Part shown: piece after piece, positions 1 through 9,219 of the stretch | Layout: each line of letters begins with the position of its first letter | Position numbering within the stretch: position 1 is the stretch's first letter | NCBI GenBank assembly: GCA_963666415.2 | Contig: CAXXPD010000002.1 | Location: forward strand, 248,001 to 312,000 | Length of the DNA stretch: 64,000 bases | Source of the DNA: Bin87 sp963666415 | Lineage (GTDB): Bacteria > Chloroflexota > Dehalococcoidia > Lucifugimonadales > UBA3495 | Direction of reading: 5' to 3' | The notes under the pieces: model-generated | What the model saw: the letters and a program-made list of their open reading frames with translations, nothing else | Database searches by the model: none | What the model was told of the DNA's origin: nothing | Program-made: the position numbers and the translations under genes

Positions 1-78
1 TGCCGATACTGCGGACAGCAGACTGGTCTCCTGCACCGGGACCACCCGGACCGCCGGCAGAGCCACCAGCCAGCTTAA
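1..78 (+). pseudogene. 3' fragment of a Cys-containing (zinc-ribbon-like) protein
   Basis: The first 25 codons of the window read in frame to a TAA at 76-78 and begin with a CxxCG motif, then a Gly-Leu-Leu-His-Arg-Asp-His-Pro stretch. This resembles the short CxxCG segment of small zinc-ribbon proteins. The 5' end lies outside the window, and an IS1380 end starts 5 bp after the stop. Function unknown. The call rests only on the motif. Confidence 0.3.
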
Positions 79-82
79 CCCG

Positions 83-507
83 GATCCACCGAAGGGATGT
101 AGCCATGTGGGTCAGACAAGGGATGTGAGGCAAGGGAAAGAGCCGTGAGGGCTTGATTCCAATAGATTTGGCTGAGTGCAGGGTGCGGTAGCCACGCCAA
201 GGGGATGTTGGCGGCCCGCGATGGCGGTGCTGGGCGAGATTGTCAGGGCAGCATGCAGCAAGAGACGTTCGGGAACCGACCTGGCGCGAGTCTTCGAAGC
301 GGTTGGGAAGTCTAGCGGATGGGTCAGGCGCCGACGGCGCCGTCAGGCCGGAAATGGCAGCGCTCGCAATCGCGCCAGAGCGCCACTGAACTGGGTTTTC
401 CAGGGCCAGCGCTGAGGAAGATGTAAAGTGAGGCGGCGCGCCGAACGGGTGAGCCGTCCGGTCAGGGAAAAGAAGCGTCGTCGCAGGGTCTTGGTGGTCA
501 CCAGTTG
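83..507 (-). mobile_element. IS1380-family remnant (right end and transposase C terminus)
   Basis: The outer end carries the terminal repeat GATCCACCGAA, matching the AATCCACCGAA ends of the intact IS1380 at 21498-23217. About 55 C-terminal transposase residues are encoded on the minus strand at 343-507 and are near-identical to the C terminus of that intact transposase. The rest of the element was cut off by the IS256 end that starts at 508. Non-functional. Confidence 0.8.
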
Positions 508-1182
508 GTAGTGTCCCGTCAAGTAGTGTAAAAGCGCGTCATCCCTTTTGATGTTGATCAGGCCGCTGCGTCCAGCATATTGGGCGTCGGCAGTGCCTCG
601 TTGCCGGCGGCGTTGGGGATGGTGAGGTAGCGGCGGGCTTCGGCCCATTCGTCGTGCTGCTCGGCCAGCACCGCGCCCACCAGGCGCCGCGCCGATAGCC
701 GGTTGGGGAAAATGCCCACCACGTCAGTCCGGCGCCTTATCTCCCGGTTCAGCCGTTCCTGCGGGTTGTTGGACCACAGCTTCTGCCAGTGGGCCACTGG
801 GAAGGCCGTGAAGGCCAGGATGTCCGGCGCGGCATCCGCCAGCAGCTCGGCCACCTGGGCAAAGGGCTCCCGGAGTTGTTCCACCACTCGGTCCAATTGG
901 CCGTGGACCTCGGCGGGAGACAGTTCTGGTAGATGGTGCGTACCATGGTGGCCACGCCGGGTTGGGCGCGCTTGGGCACTCGGGTGAGCAGTTTGGCCAT
1001 GAAGTGGGTGCGGCAGCGTTGCCAACTGGCCCCAGTGAACACCGCGGCGATGGCGTTCTTCAGCCCTTGGTGAGCATCGGAGGTAACCAGTTCCACCCCG
1101 CTGAGCCCTCGAGCGGTCAGCGACCGCAGGAAGGCCAGCCACAAGGGGCTGGCCCAGAAAACTCTCCACCACTTCTCCCAAA
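508..1182 (-). mobile_element. IS256-family remnant (transposase C-terminal part)
   Basis: Starts with the IS256 right-end sequence GTAGTGTCCCGTCAAG, then the minus-strand C-terminal half of the transposase, including the catalytic Asp (VTSDAHQG) and the Glu motif (NNPQERLNREI). Relative to the intact copies there is one frameshift near 925. There is also an internal deletion near 1150 that joins the EVVESFLG segment directly to WLAFLRSL. The left half is missing. Confidence 0.85.
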
Positions 1183-1730
1183 TGAAAGCGCCCGGCCGTC
1201 ATCGAGCCGGGAGAGTCGCCGTCGCCAGGCCTGGTATTTACCCTGGCCGACCTGCGCGCGGGGCCGGAGCGGCGGGTCTGCTTGGCCCGGGAGTCTGCGG
1301 TTTGGGTGGCGCGGATACTCTGAACATCGGATACTCCTTGTGGCAAGACTGCCCCTGCATTGTACCGCCTCGCGTCAGTTCCGATACCTCCGCTGCTGAC
1401 GAGGGGGCAGCATTCCAACACTCAGTTCGGACGGCCGGTTTTCAACAATTCCCGCCCTGACGGCAGCTCCGCGCTGGCGTGTGGAATGGTTGGGTAGCCC
1501 GTCATTCCCGGCCGCTGGAGTGGGCCCCCATGACCTCACCATCTGCCAAATTGCCCCATTTCCGAAGCTGCCGGAAAACTGCGACGTCTGCCGCGACCAA
1601 TTGCCCTCGCACCTGGCCCGCATCGGCGTCACCCGACACCCCCAATGCCGCGAGGGCGGCCACCCACCGTAGGTGAGCATGGGCGCCAGGAATCATTCCC
1701 GACGCGGCCAGTTACCGGTCGCAGGTCCAT
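1183..1730. other. No recognisable gene
   Basis: Short overlapping reading frames on both strands, none with a ribosome binding site, family motif or sensible length. Probably debris between IS remnants. Confidence 0.5.
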
Positions 1731-1731
1731 C

Positions 1732-1959
1732 TCAACTATCGAACGTCGGGTACGGTTCATGATCGTCAAGGTTGGAGAGAGCCTGGGCGAGACGTGCGGC
1801 AACTTCGTCGGCCGACTGGCCGCAACACTGGCAGTCCTGACACCGGTAATCCCCGCCTTCCGCGCCAGTGTCCTGGTTGTCCACCCGATACTGCCAGACC
1901 GTGGTCACGCCGCAATGCTGACAATGGTCAAAGATGGCAGCTGGTTTAGGCTTGCTCAT
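1732..1959 (-). CDS. Small zinc-ribbon-like protein
   Basis: About 75 residues. A CxxC pair (CQHC) and a second Cys cluster (CQDCQCCG) lie about 25 residues apart, consistent with a zinc ribbon; the C-terminal third is acidic and probably helical. Two start codons are possible, at 1965 and 1959. A GGAGGG abuts the first directly but is 6 nt from the second, so 1959 is preferred. It stands alone among IS debris. Function unknown. Confidence 0.5.
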   Translation of the reverse strand: MSKPKPAAIFDHCQHCGVTTVWQYRVDNQDTGAEGGDYRCQDCQCCGQSADEVAARLAQALSNLDDHEPYPTFDS

Positions 1960-1989
1960 CGCCATCCCTCCAGTGTGGCATTCTAGCGT

Positions 1990-3160
1990 GCGAGGGCCAG
2001 CGCAGACACCTTGAAGCAGGACGAATTACGCGCCGCCGCCGGACAGTGTTCGGAGCAGGGAGAGATGGAGAAGGCTCGGGTGGTGGGACGGTGGATGTGG
2101 CGGCAGCCTTGGAGTGGGTTTACGGGCGTTCCAGGAATTCCATGCTTATTTCACGGAGCCTTTGCCGTAAGCAGTGGCGAGAGCGGCCCCACACAATCTA
2201 CCTGGGTCCACCGCAGTCTGCCATGATCAAGCAGCCTTGATCGCGAGAGGGCGGTACTGTAGCGAGTGGCCGGCTGTGGCCCTCTAGCAACCATGGCAGC
2301 CGTCAGCCAGCCGCTGACGAAAGCCATGCGCTTGTCCCATATGGACGCGGGAACGCGGTTCATCGTCGCCGATAGCATTCGCAACTTGGGGTAGGAAGAT
2401 CGGGCCGTAGTAATGCCGAACCAGATGATTGACGCCAAACCGACAAGAATGCTTGACGCGAGACACCGGAATCCTCTGACAAATCACTTCACGTAACGGC
2501 TATTGGGCGAACCAATTCAGGTATCAATAAGGCGGAGGATGATGGAACGGCTCAAGGCCAAATCAGGTCCACCGATTCGCTGCGGCGGCATTTCCGACGA
2601 CGCTGGCCAGCCGTCTCCAATTTAGTGGCTGGATCTGCCAGGAGACCTTGTGCGACCGAAGCTCAGCAACATTTGATTTTAGGCAATGCGCGGCAAATAT
2701 GGTTGACGTGGGACACTCACCTGCGTACGTTGCAGCGGAGGGTGCAGCAGTGGCGCGGCATCATGGCCAAAAAGCTGGTCTACGCCACGGGTGGTGAGCC
2801 CATGGCGGAACTCCTTGCAATGCCGGAATTAGCGCTGGCTGGGGTGGAGCCTAGGTGCTAAAGTTTCGGTAACATTTCTGAATGAGGCAACAGGACCGGC
2901 AAGAATAATTGACGCGGGACACTTTTGACGAAGTCGTAGGAATCGCCAAACTTCTGCGGATCCATGACTCGCTCCTTTGGCCGTGTTAACGCTCTGCCGA
3001 CCGGCGTACATACCGAAGATCGGAGCTGGCCGAGGCGTTATTACGCTCCCTGCCAACTGATCCGCCGTTGATCGCAGGGCGTTCACCTGCGATGATAGCG
3101 CCGCCAGGGGTGGAGCCCTGGCGACTTCAGCAACAACCTACGGGGGTAGGTCGAAGCTGC
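1990..3160. other. IS debris without an intact gene; three dispersed 24-bp repeats
   Basis: No credible intact gene. A related 24-25 bp sequence with the core TTGACGYGRGACAC, preceded by an A-rich CAAGAAT-like stretch, occurs in the same orientation at 2442-2466, 2693-2716 and 2899-2922. Just after the second copy, 2715-2759 encodes THLRTLQRRVQQWRG, which resembles a segment of IS21 IstA transposases. The stretch is probably the remains of one or more IS21-type elements. Confidence 0.4.
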
Positions 3161-3450
3161 ATGAAGCAGTATAACGCTGCGCGCACGTACCAGTTTCGCG
3201 TCCAGCTCACCCGCGACGACCACCGCCGGCTTGCAGATCATTGCCGGCTTTACAGCGGCGCCGTCCAGGAACGGCGCGACGCATGGCGCGACGGTCGATC
3301 ACCTTCCCCAGCCAGTGCCGTGAGCTCACGCTGGTGCGCCAGGACGACCCGGTATGGGTTCGCGAACACCGCAGTCTGGCCGTGGCCACCCTCAAGCGTG
3401 TGGATCTGGCTTTGCAAGCGTTCTTCCGCCGCCGCGTGAAGGCCGGTGTA
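3161..3450 (+). pseudogene. tnpB: IS200/IS605 TnpB (OrfB) N-terminal remnant
   Basis: The start MKQYNAARTYQFRVQLT followed by LYSGAVQERRDAWR is the typical TnpB N terminus. After a frameshift near 3290 the homology continues with VDLALQAFFRRRVKAG, the next conserved TnpB block. The RuvC-like catalytic domain and zinc finger are absent, so only about a quarter of the protein remains. TnpB is an RNA-guided nuclease in intact elements; this piece is dead. Confidence 0.6.
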
Positions 3451-3497
3451 AACGGCGGCGGTAAAGTGGGCCACGTGGGCGGCTCGATCGTCGGCTT

Positions 3498-3996
3498 TCA
3501 GCGAACATCAACAACCCAGTGGTACGTTTTGCCGCCGCCCTTGACAAGGCACACTCCCGCGATCAGGCACACTCTCGCGATCACGGAAAACGCTCCCAGC
3601 ATACCTTCCGAATATCTCTGATCGACAGGAACCGTCATGCTGTCCACGATCAACAGACCCATGGCCGGCGCCCCCGTGACGCTGACCGCGGCCATGCTGG
3701 CGATGGCAAAGTCCCGTACCCCGTCGCGCTGCGACCGGTGCGGCGGACGAACCGCATGGTCAGAATGGTGGCCAATCCGGCGCCGGCCAACGGACAGATA
3801 CCGGTGGTGAGTAGACCCTCGACGGAGAAGGCGCCCCGAACGTCGAGTGCACTTCTCCATCCGCATCCGATGGCAGGAGGCCGTCCGCACAGGCCGCCGC
3901 CTGGTGGAAGACCCCAAGGAACCAGGTCAGCAGGATGCCGGACCAACCCGCGACTGTCGCCACCGCCGTGACACACTGGCTCTTCACCTCTGCCAT
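3498..3996 (-). pseudogene. Frameshifted small membrane protein
   Basis: Three overlapping minus-strand frames join into one plausible hydrophobic protein of about 165 residues. An N-terminal segment (VAGWSGILLTWFLGVFH) is followed in a second frame by ICPLAGAGLATILTMRFV, and in a third by two hydrophobic stretches ending in ARVCLIAGVCLVKGG. Two frameshifts are needed. Family not recognised; it lies downstream of the GNAT gene on the same strand. Confidence 0.35.
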
Positions 3997-4022
3997 GTCA
4001 GGCGCCGGCGTACGCCCCGACG

Positions 4023-4538
4023 TCATCGGGTAATCGCGTAAAGGAACTGGTCGATGACCTGCCCTTCTTTCATGACACTTTGGCGTAGGCGGCCCTCGCA
4101 GACGTAGCCGGCCTTCTCCATGACCCGGGCCGAGGCGGGATTCCACTCGTAGACGTACCCGTACAACCGCAACAGATCAAACTGCGAAAAGGCGTATTCG
4201 GTGAACGCCCGCAGCGCGGCCGTGGCAATGCCTCGTCCCCAGAACGGCTCCCCAAGCCAGTACCCGACCTCGGCCGAACGGCGGTGAACGTCCCGCTGGA
4301 TCCTGAGCCCGATCCCACCGATCAACTCGGTCTCGGAGGCTATGGCAAAGTCGCTTTCCGTGAATTGCTGCGCCGCGAAGCTGATCCAGGTCTCAGCATG
4401 GGCCAAGGTGTAAGGATACGGAAACTCGTCGCGCAGATTCCGCGACACGTTGCGGTTGTTGGCGTACCGGGCCAACGCCTCAGCGTCCTGGGCTCGAAAG
4501 CTCCTGATCTGCCATTCATCGACGTCGATGCGCATCAT
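4023..4538 (-). CDS. GNAT-family N-acetyltransferase (RimJ/RimL type)
   Basis: 171 residues, the usual length for the family. The acetyl-CoA pyrophosphate-binding loop is visible as GRGIATAALRAF after GYWLGEPFW, and the C-terminal NPASARVMEKAGY helix-loop with EG(R)LR is typical of RimJ/RimL-like enzymes that acetylate N-terminal or small-molecule amines. Substrate cannot be told. Intact and without obvious operon partners apart from the degraded membrane gene downstream. Confidence 0.85.
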   Translation of the reverse strand: MMRIDVDEWQIRSFRAQDAEALARYANNRNVSRNLRDEFPYPYTLAHAETWISFAAQQFTESDFAIASETELIGGIGLRIQRDVHRRSAEVGYWLGEPFWGRGIATAALRAFTEYAFSQFDLLRLYGYVYEWNPASARVMEKAGYVCEGRLRQSVMKEGQVIDQFLYAITR

Positions 4539-5280
4539 TCACAACCTGCGCCTGCCATCATATCGGATCAGATCGGTTCCAATAGACTGAAGATTGGGAT
4601 CCCACGCAGTTTCCCGCGACGTCGGTCAGATCCGTCCAACCGTCGGCTACTTCGGTCTGCCGCACCCGGAGCAATCCTGGTCACAGGATTGGTTCGTGCA
4701 ACTGCAGATACAATGCCATCGAAAACGTGAACCCCCACCTGTTGTCTCTGCGAACCGAGTCGTTGGTTGCCGCTGGAATCATCATCTCCACCGGGTCAGA
4801 GTTACTGCGCTGCATCAGCGAGCCGTCGAGGGGCAACAACGATTGCTCGTTGGGCGGTTGACGCCGGTATCAGCTAAGCCCCGGATCTCGCGGGCATTGT
4901 TCAGCGCGTAGGGTGCGGAGTGGGTCACACCCTACCATGGCCTGTAGCCTCATCAGGAACCGGGACCAAGTCTCCTGCGCCACTTTATTTAGATGATGCC
5001 GCCTTCAGCGCAATCGGCCGACACATGTAGAATCGACACCAGATCCCCGAAAGCGTCTCGTCGCAGGACGCCGCCGATACGCCGATACTGATTCTTGTTG
5101 CCTTCAGCAGCGCGTCCGCCACCTGGTTCACGTAATGAACCTTGTGCGAATCAGATGGGGTATCAATAGAGTTCACCCTCACCGTGTATCTGCACAAGCG
5201 GTGTCCCGCGCAAGAGCTCGCCGGAGGTCTGGATGCTTGCCCATCTCGACCGGCAAGAATAGTCGTCGCTACCGGCAGGA
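4539..5280. other. No recognisable gene
   Basis: Several unsupported frames on both strands. A minus-strand frame near 5150-5220 contains VRVNSIDTP, faintly reminiscent of staphylococcal-nuclease proteins, but nothing else supports it. Confidence 0.4.
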
Positions 5281-5320
5281 CTAAACCGAAGCCGAGGTGA
5301 AATGCGCAGAAGCATATGCC
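5281..5320 (-). repeat. IS630 3'-end remnant
   Basis: The 23 bp at 5281-5303 (beginning CTAAACCGAAGCC) match 7621-7643 at all but two positions; the latter is the stop codon and last codons of the IS630 transposase. The orientation is the same. Only this tail is recognisable here. Confidence 0.55.
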
Positions 5321-5463
5321 AACGTCCCAACGGTCGTGTTCTCCCAGCCATTGTACGGGCGGGGACCCCATGTTAATATCAGCCCATGCCGGGACCGGGA
5401 TTGGTGGAAGTGGCACCCGGACTGGCGGGACTGGAGTCACAATACAACGCAAGGAGGCAGGGT

Positions 5464-5991
5464 ATGGTCAGCAATTTGGGTCACGTCGGTCTGGTCTGCG
5501 ACGACTTCTTCAAGATGAGGGACTTCTATACCCGCGTCATCGGACTGACGGTAACCGATGAGGACCCGGATCGGGGAAGCTGCTTCCTGAGCGCCGACCC
5601 TGATAACGAACACCACGAGTTGGCCTTGGGAGAGGCGAGGGGCGATGACCACCCGATGGGACGCCGGCCCAAGACCACCGGCGTCGGACAAGTTTCATTT
5701 ATTGTCGAAAGCATGGACGCTCTGAAAGACCTGTACCAGCGGCTGCTGGCGGAAAACGTCCGTATCGACCAGACGGTAACCCATGGAATCTCCTGCAGCG
5801 TTTACTTTTTCGACCCGGAGGACAATCGGGTCGAGTTGTATTACAAGACCGGCTACGTGGTAAGACAGGGGTTCAGCCGTCCTATCGACCTTAGCAACCA
5901 GTCCAACGAGGAGATTCTGGCCTTCTCCAAGTCTTTTGAGGCCACCCAGGGGCCGTTCCAAGGTGCCAAACTGCCGGTGTCACGGTCCTAG
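5464..5991 (+). CDS. VOC-family (glyoxalase / extradiol dioxygenase type) protein
   Basis: 175 residues with two beta-alpha-beta-beta-beta modules. The first begins NLGHVGLVCDD with the usual metal-ligand His; the second begins VGQVSFIVES, where Gln takes the place of His, and ends NRVELYYKTGY with the Glu ligand. Gln at this place is tolerated in glyoxalase I enzymes. AAGGAGG about 8 nt upstream fixes the start at 5464 rather than an upstream ATG. First gene of an operon with a hydrolase and a cupin, so ring cleavage or lactone handling is plausible. Substrate unknown. Confidence 0.85.
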   Translation: MVSNLGHVGLVCDDFFKMRDFYTRVIGLTVTDEDPDRGSCFLSADPDNEHHELALGEARGDDHPMGRRPKTTGVGQVSFIVESMDALKDLYQRLLAENVRIDQTVTHGISCSVYFFDPEDNRVELYYKTGYVVRQGFSRPIDLSNQSNEEILAFSKSFEATQGPFQGAKLPVSRS

Positions 5992-6032
5992 CCCAACCTG
6001 TGCCGCGGTGTTCAAACAGAAAGGAGTGAGCA

Positions 6033-6920
6033 GTGCCTTACGCCAACATAGACGGAGTCAACCTGTATTATGAGGAGTATGGTGCCGGCCCCACGGTCAT
6101 GCTGACGCCGGGCGGACGGGTGGACCACAACGGCCTGCGTCCCATGGCTGCCCTGCTGTCGACCCATTGCCATGTCATCATCCACGACCGCCGCAACTGC
6201 GGCAAGTCCGACGTGGTGATCGGTGGTGAGCTTTCCGAGCAGCACCTTTGGGCTGAGGAGATGGCGGCTCTGCTGAAATACCTGGGCGCTGCCCCGGCTT
6301 ACGTGGCCGGAGGGTCCGCCGGTTCGCGCACTTCCCTGACGGTGGCGGTTCGGCACCCGAAGGTGGTCAAGGGTGTATTTGTCTGGGAAGTCTCCGGCGG
6401 GCCGAGGAGCGCCGAACTGATGTCCCCCGGCTACTACGGACAGTACATCGAGGCCGCCGAGCGAGGCGGTATGCCCGCCGTGGCCGCTACCGAGTTTTTC
6501 GAGCAGCGCATCCGGGACAACGCTGACAACCGGGAACGGATCCTTTCCATGGACCCCGAGGAGTTCTGTTCTGTCATGCGCCGCTGGCGGGACCGGTTCT
6601 CCCAACCCAACCCGGTGGGAGACCTAACTGAGGAGCAGCTGGAATCCATCACATGCCCTGTGCTGGCCTTCGAGGGCAACACGCCGGACGACGTTCACCA
6701 CAAGTCTGCTGCAGAGAACGTGAAGCGGCTGGTACCCAACGCCGAGCTGCGCCCGTCGGCGTGGACCCACGAGGAGTGGGCGGTCATCGGTCAGCACGAC
6801 AACACCTTCCCAGGCATCGCCGCCACCAACCGCTACCACATGAAATCCACTTTCTACGCCGCACAACTGCTGGAGTTCATCGCCAGGGTCGAGGCCCAAC
6901 AGCCTTCAGCCGTGGCCTGA
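6033..6920 (+). CDS. Alpha/beta-hydrolase
   Basis: 295 residues. N-terminal strand DGVNLYYEEYGAGPTVMLTPGG with the oxyanion-hole Gly-Gly, then HDRRNCGKSD, then the nucleophile elbow GGSAGS with Ser95. A C-terminal His (WTHEEW) and an Asp in the TPDDVHH segment could complete the triad. GTG start preceded by AAGGAGTG. Lies 41 bp after the VOC gene and 34 bp before the cupin, so co-transcribed. It may cleave a C-C or ester bond of the VOC product; that is inferred from context only. Confidence 0.88.
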   Translation: MPYANIDGVNLYYEEYGAGPTVMLTPGGRVDHNGLRPMAALLSTHCHVIIHDRRNCGKSDVVIGGELSEQHLWAEEMAALLKYLGAAPAYVAGGSAGSRTSLTVAVRHPKVVKGVFVWEVSGGPRSAELMSPGYYGQYIEAAERGGMPAVAATEFFEQRIRDNADNRERILSMDPEEFCSVMRRWRDRFSQPNPVGDLTEEQLESITCPVLAFEGNTPDDVHHKSAAENVKRLVPNAELRPSAWTHEEWAVIGQHDNTFPGIAATNRYHMKSTFYAAQLLEFIARVEAQQPSAVA

Positions 6921-6954
6921 CCGTATCCCGTACAGACCAAAACGGAGGAACAGG

Positions 6955-7296
6955 ATGGGAACATTCAGACTTTACTCTGGCGATGACGGCCAGTCCCACA
7001 TTGAGACCATTGACCTGGACCAGACGCCTGATTGGAAGAGCGCCCAAGCGACCACCACCATCAGCTTCAGTGAAGCCCCGGCCGGTCGCTTCTCCGACTG
7101 GCACACGGCGCCACGCCGCCAGTTTGTCGTCATCCTGTCCGGGCAACTGGAGATCGGCCTGGGCGACGGCTCCAAGCACGTCTTCGGCCCCGGCGACGCC
7201 CGCCTGGTGGAGGATACCACCGGCCAAGGCCACACAACTGCTACACACGGCGACCAGGCCTGTGTCACCTGCACCATCCCCTTGGCCAACCAGTAA
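6955..7296 (+). CDS. Small cupin-domain protein
   Basis: 113 residues, a single cupin barrel. Motif 1 reads DWHTAPRRQFVVILSGQLEI, keeping one His and the conserved Gly but with Gln where the Glu ligand is usual; motif 2 is GPGDARLVED followed by GHTTATHGD. Metal binding may therefore be altered. Start ATG has GGAGGA upstream. Last gene of the VOC / hydrolase / cupin operon. Confidence 0.85.
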   Translation: MGTFRLYSGDDGQSHIETIDLDQTPDWKSAQATTTISFSEAPAGRFSDWHTAPRRQFVVILSGQLEIGLGDGSKHVFGPGDARLVEDTTGQGHTTATHGDQACVTCTIPLANQ

Positions 7297-7624
7297 CCAA
7301 CGCTGATCGAGCGGCAGCCCTTAAGTTGGGAAGCCTGTCCGCATGGCATTGGTCGCCACCGCCCGACCTCATTGCTCCGGTTGCCGGGGTGGCAGGAAGG
7401 CCGGCTTACGGAATCGCTGCGGTGCCTCGCCGATTGCGCCGGCTTGGTTCGAGGATTGATGGACGCTCCGGAATTGGAACCGGCCAATTTTACGGGCCGC
7501 TCCATCGGCGGCTGGACTTGGGCCACCCTCAGCCTGAAGGCGGCCGCTCCTACTATGAGCTCAAGTTCCGTGCCCCGACAACCAGGTCATCGACATCAGA
7601 GGAGCGGGCTGGTTCGGCGCCTAA
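7297..7624 (+). pseudogene. Degraded region, possible VOC C-terminal fragment
   Basis: No intact gene. Near the 3' end GGRSYYELKFRAP joins, after a one-base deletion near 7576, to NQVIDIRGAGWFGA and a TAA overlapping the IS630 stop. ELK-R-PD-x-D-GW is a common way for VOC proteins to end, so this may be the remains of a second VOC gene. The upstream part is unrecognisable. Confidence 0.3.
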
Positions 7625-8418
7625 ACTGAAGCCAAGGTGAAATCTGCAATTGCAGGGTGCTGCAAGTCGGTTTGGTTGCTGGCCATTAATTCTTCCACTT
7701 GTGCTTGCAGCACGGTTCGGCAGCGGCGCTTGACTTCCTCCCGACGGGTGGACAGACGGGCGAAGAAGTCGCCCACTTTCTCCTGCACTGCGGTACGAGT
7801 GCCCAGGCAGAGATTGGCGGTCGCCTCCTGGCGCACCCAGCCCCAGATGGCCTCATCGGCGTTGAAGTCTGGGCTGTAGCTGGGCAGGTTAACCAAGCAC
7901 AGGTTCAAGTCGGGCGTGGCCAAGTAAGCCCGCAGTGCATCGCCACGATGGGCTGGTGAATTGTCCCAAATCACGGTCAGCGGTTCGTAATGCCGCGCCT
8001 TCAGTTGTCGCAGGAAGGCGGCCGAGGTGGCGGAGTTGCTGTTGCCCTCCAGTTCCATCACCTCCACCTCGCCAGTCTCCAGACACACCGCCGAGTAGTA
8101 GCTGGCCTTCTCGCCCCGGCGCGGACTGGTGGAGTCCACCAGGGCCGGTTCCCCCTTCAGCACCCACTTGCCCCGCAGATCCGCATCTGCCCGAAAGTGG
8201 GCCTCGTCAGCGAAGAATATCTTGACTCCCGTCCGTCGGGCCGCCGCCGTCAGCGCAGCATACTCCGACACAAAGGCTTCCCGCCGTACCGGGTCCGCCT
8301 TGACCAACCGCTTCTTGGGCCGTTTCAGCACAAACCCCAACCGATGCAGGTAGTTCAGGCAACTGCTCCGGCACAGCGACAACCCGAACCGTTCCTCTAC
8401 AAACCGGCGCACCACCCG
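7621..8418 (-). pseudogene. IS630-family transposase, N terminus missing
   Basis: About 265 residues of a DDE_3-type transposase (normally about 340-360). The catalytic triad is visible: FFADEAHF, then IWDNSPAHRG, then DFNADEAIWGW. The N-terminal helix-turn-helix region is gone because an IS256 end (GTAGTGTCCCG) starts at 8419. Unable to transpose alone. Confidence 0.85.
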
Positions 8419-9012
8419 GTAGTGTCCCGTCAAGTAGTGTAAAAGCGCGTCATCCCTTTTGATGTTGATCAGGCCGCTGCGTCCAGCATATTGGGCTTCG
8501 GCAGTGCCTCGTTGCCGGCGGCGTTGGGGATGGTGAGGTAGCGGCGGGCTTCGGCCCATTCGTCGTGTTGCTCGGCCAGCACCGCGCCCACCAGGCGCCG
8601 CGCCGATAGCCGGTTGGGGAAAATGCCCACCACGTCAGTGCGGCGACGGATCTCCCGGTTCAGCCGTTCCTGCGGGTTGTTGGACCACAGCTTCTGCCAG
8701 TGGGCCACTGGGAAGGCCGTGAAGGCCAGGATGTCCGGCGCGGCGTCCGCCAGCAGTTCGGCCACCTGGGCAAAGGGCTCCCGGAGTTGTTCCACCACTC
8801 GACTCAATTGGCCGTGGACCTCGGCGGGAGACAGTTGCTGGTAGATGGTGCGTACCATGGTGGCCACGCCGGGTTGGGCACGCTTGGGCACTCGGGTGAG
8901 CAGGTTGGCCATGAAGTGGGTGCGGCAGCGTTGCCAGCTGGCCCCAGCAAACACCGCGGCGATGGCGTTCTTCAGCCCCTGGTGAGCATCGGAGGTTACC
9001 AGCTCCACCCCA
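8419..9012 (-). mobile_element. IS256-family remnant (C-terminal 179 residues)
   Basis: Right end GTAGTGTCCCGTCAAG followed by the last 179 transposase codons (8469-9008), open and near-identical to the intact copies. Cut at residue ELVTSDAH by the next IS256 right end at 9016. It sits inside the IS630 transposase gene. Confidence 0.85.
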
Positions 9013-9015
9013 AGG

Positions 9016-9219
9016 GTAGTGTCCCGTCAATAGGTGTAAAAGCGCGTCATCCCTTTTGATGTTGATCAGGCCGCTGCGTCCAGCATATTGGGCGTCGGCA
9101 GTGCCTCGTTGCCGGCGGCGTTGGGGATGGTGAGGTAGCGGCGGGCTTCGGCCCATTCGTCGTGTTGCTCGGCCAGCACCGCGCCCACCAGGCGCCGCGC
9201 CGATAGCCGGTTGGGGAAA
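9016..9219 (-). mobile_element. IS256-family remnant (last ~50 codons)
   Basis: A second right end, here GTAGTGTCCCGTCAATAGG, followed by about 50 C-terminal codons ending upstream at FPNRLSARR. The left end of another IS256 abuts it at 9220. Same orientation as the preceding fragment. Confidence 0.8.

Noticed and set aside
2829..3086. Minus-strand frame of 85 codons
   Set aside because: No ribosome site, no motif, and it overlaps IS-like repeats.
4985..5452. Possible staphylococcal-nuclease-like protein
   Set aside because: Only a short VRVNSIDTP resemblance; no catalytic Arg/Glu pattern and no start site.
5281..8418. Composite IS630 transposon carrying the VOC operon
   Set aside because: The left copy is a 23-bp tail only, and no outer inverted repeats or target duplication could be found.
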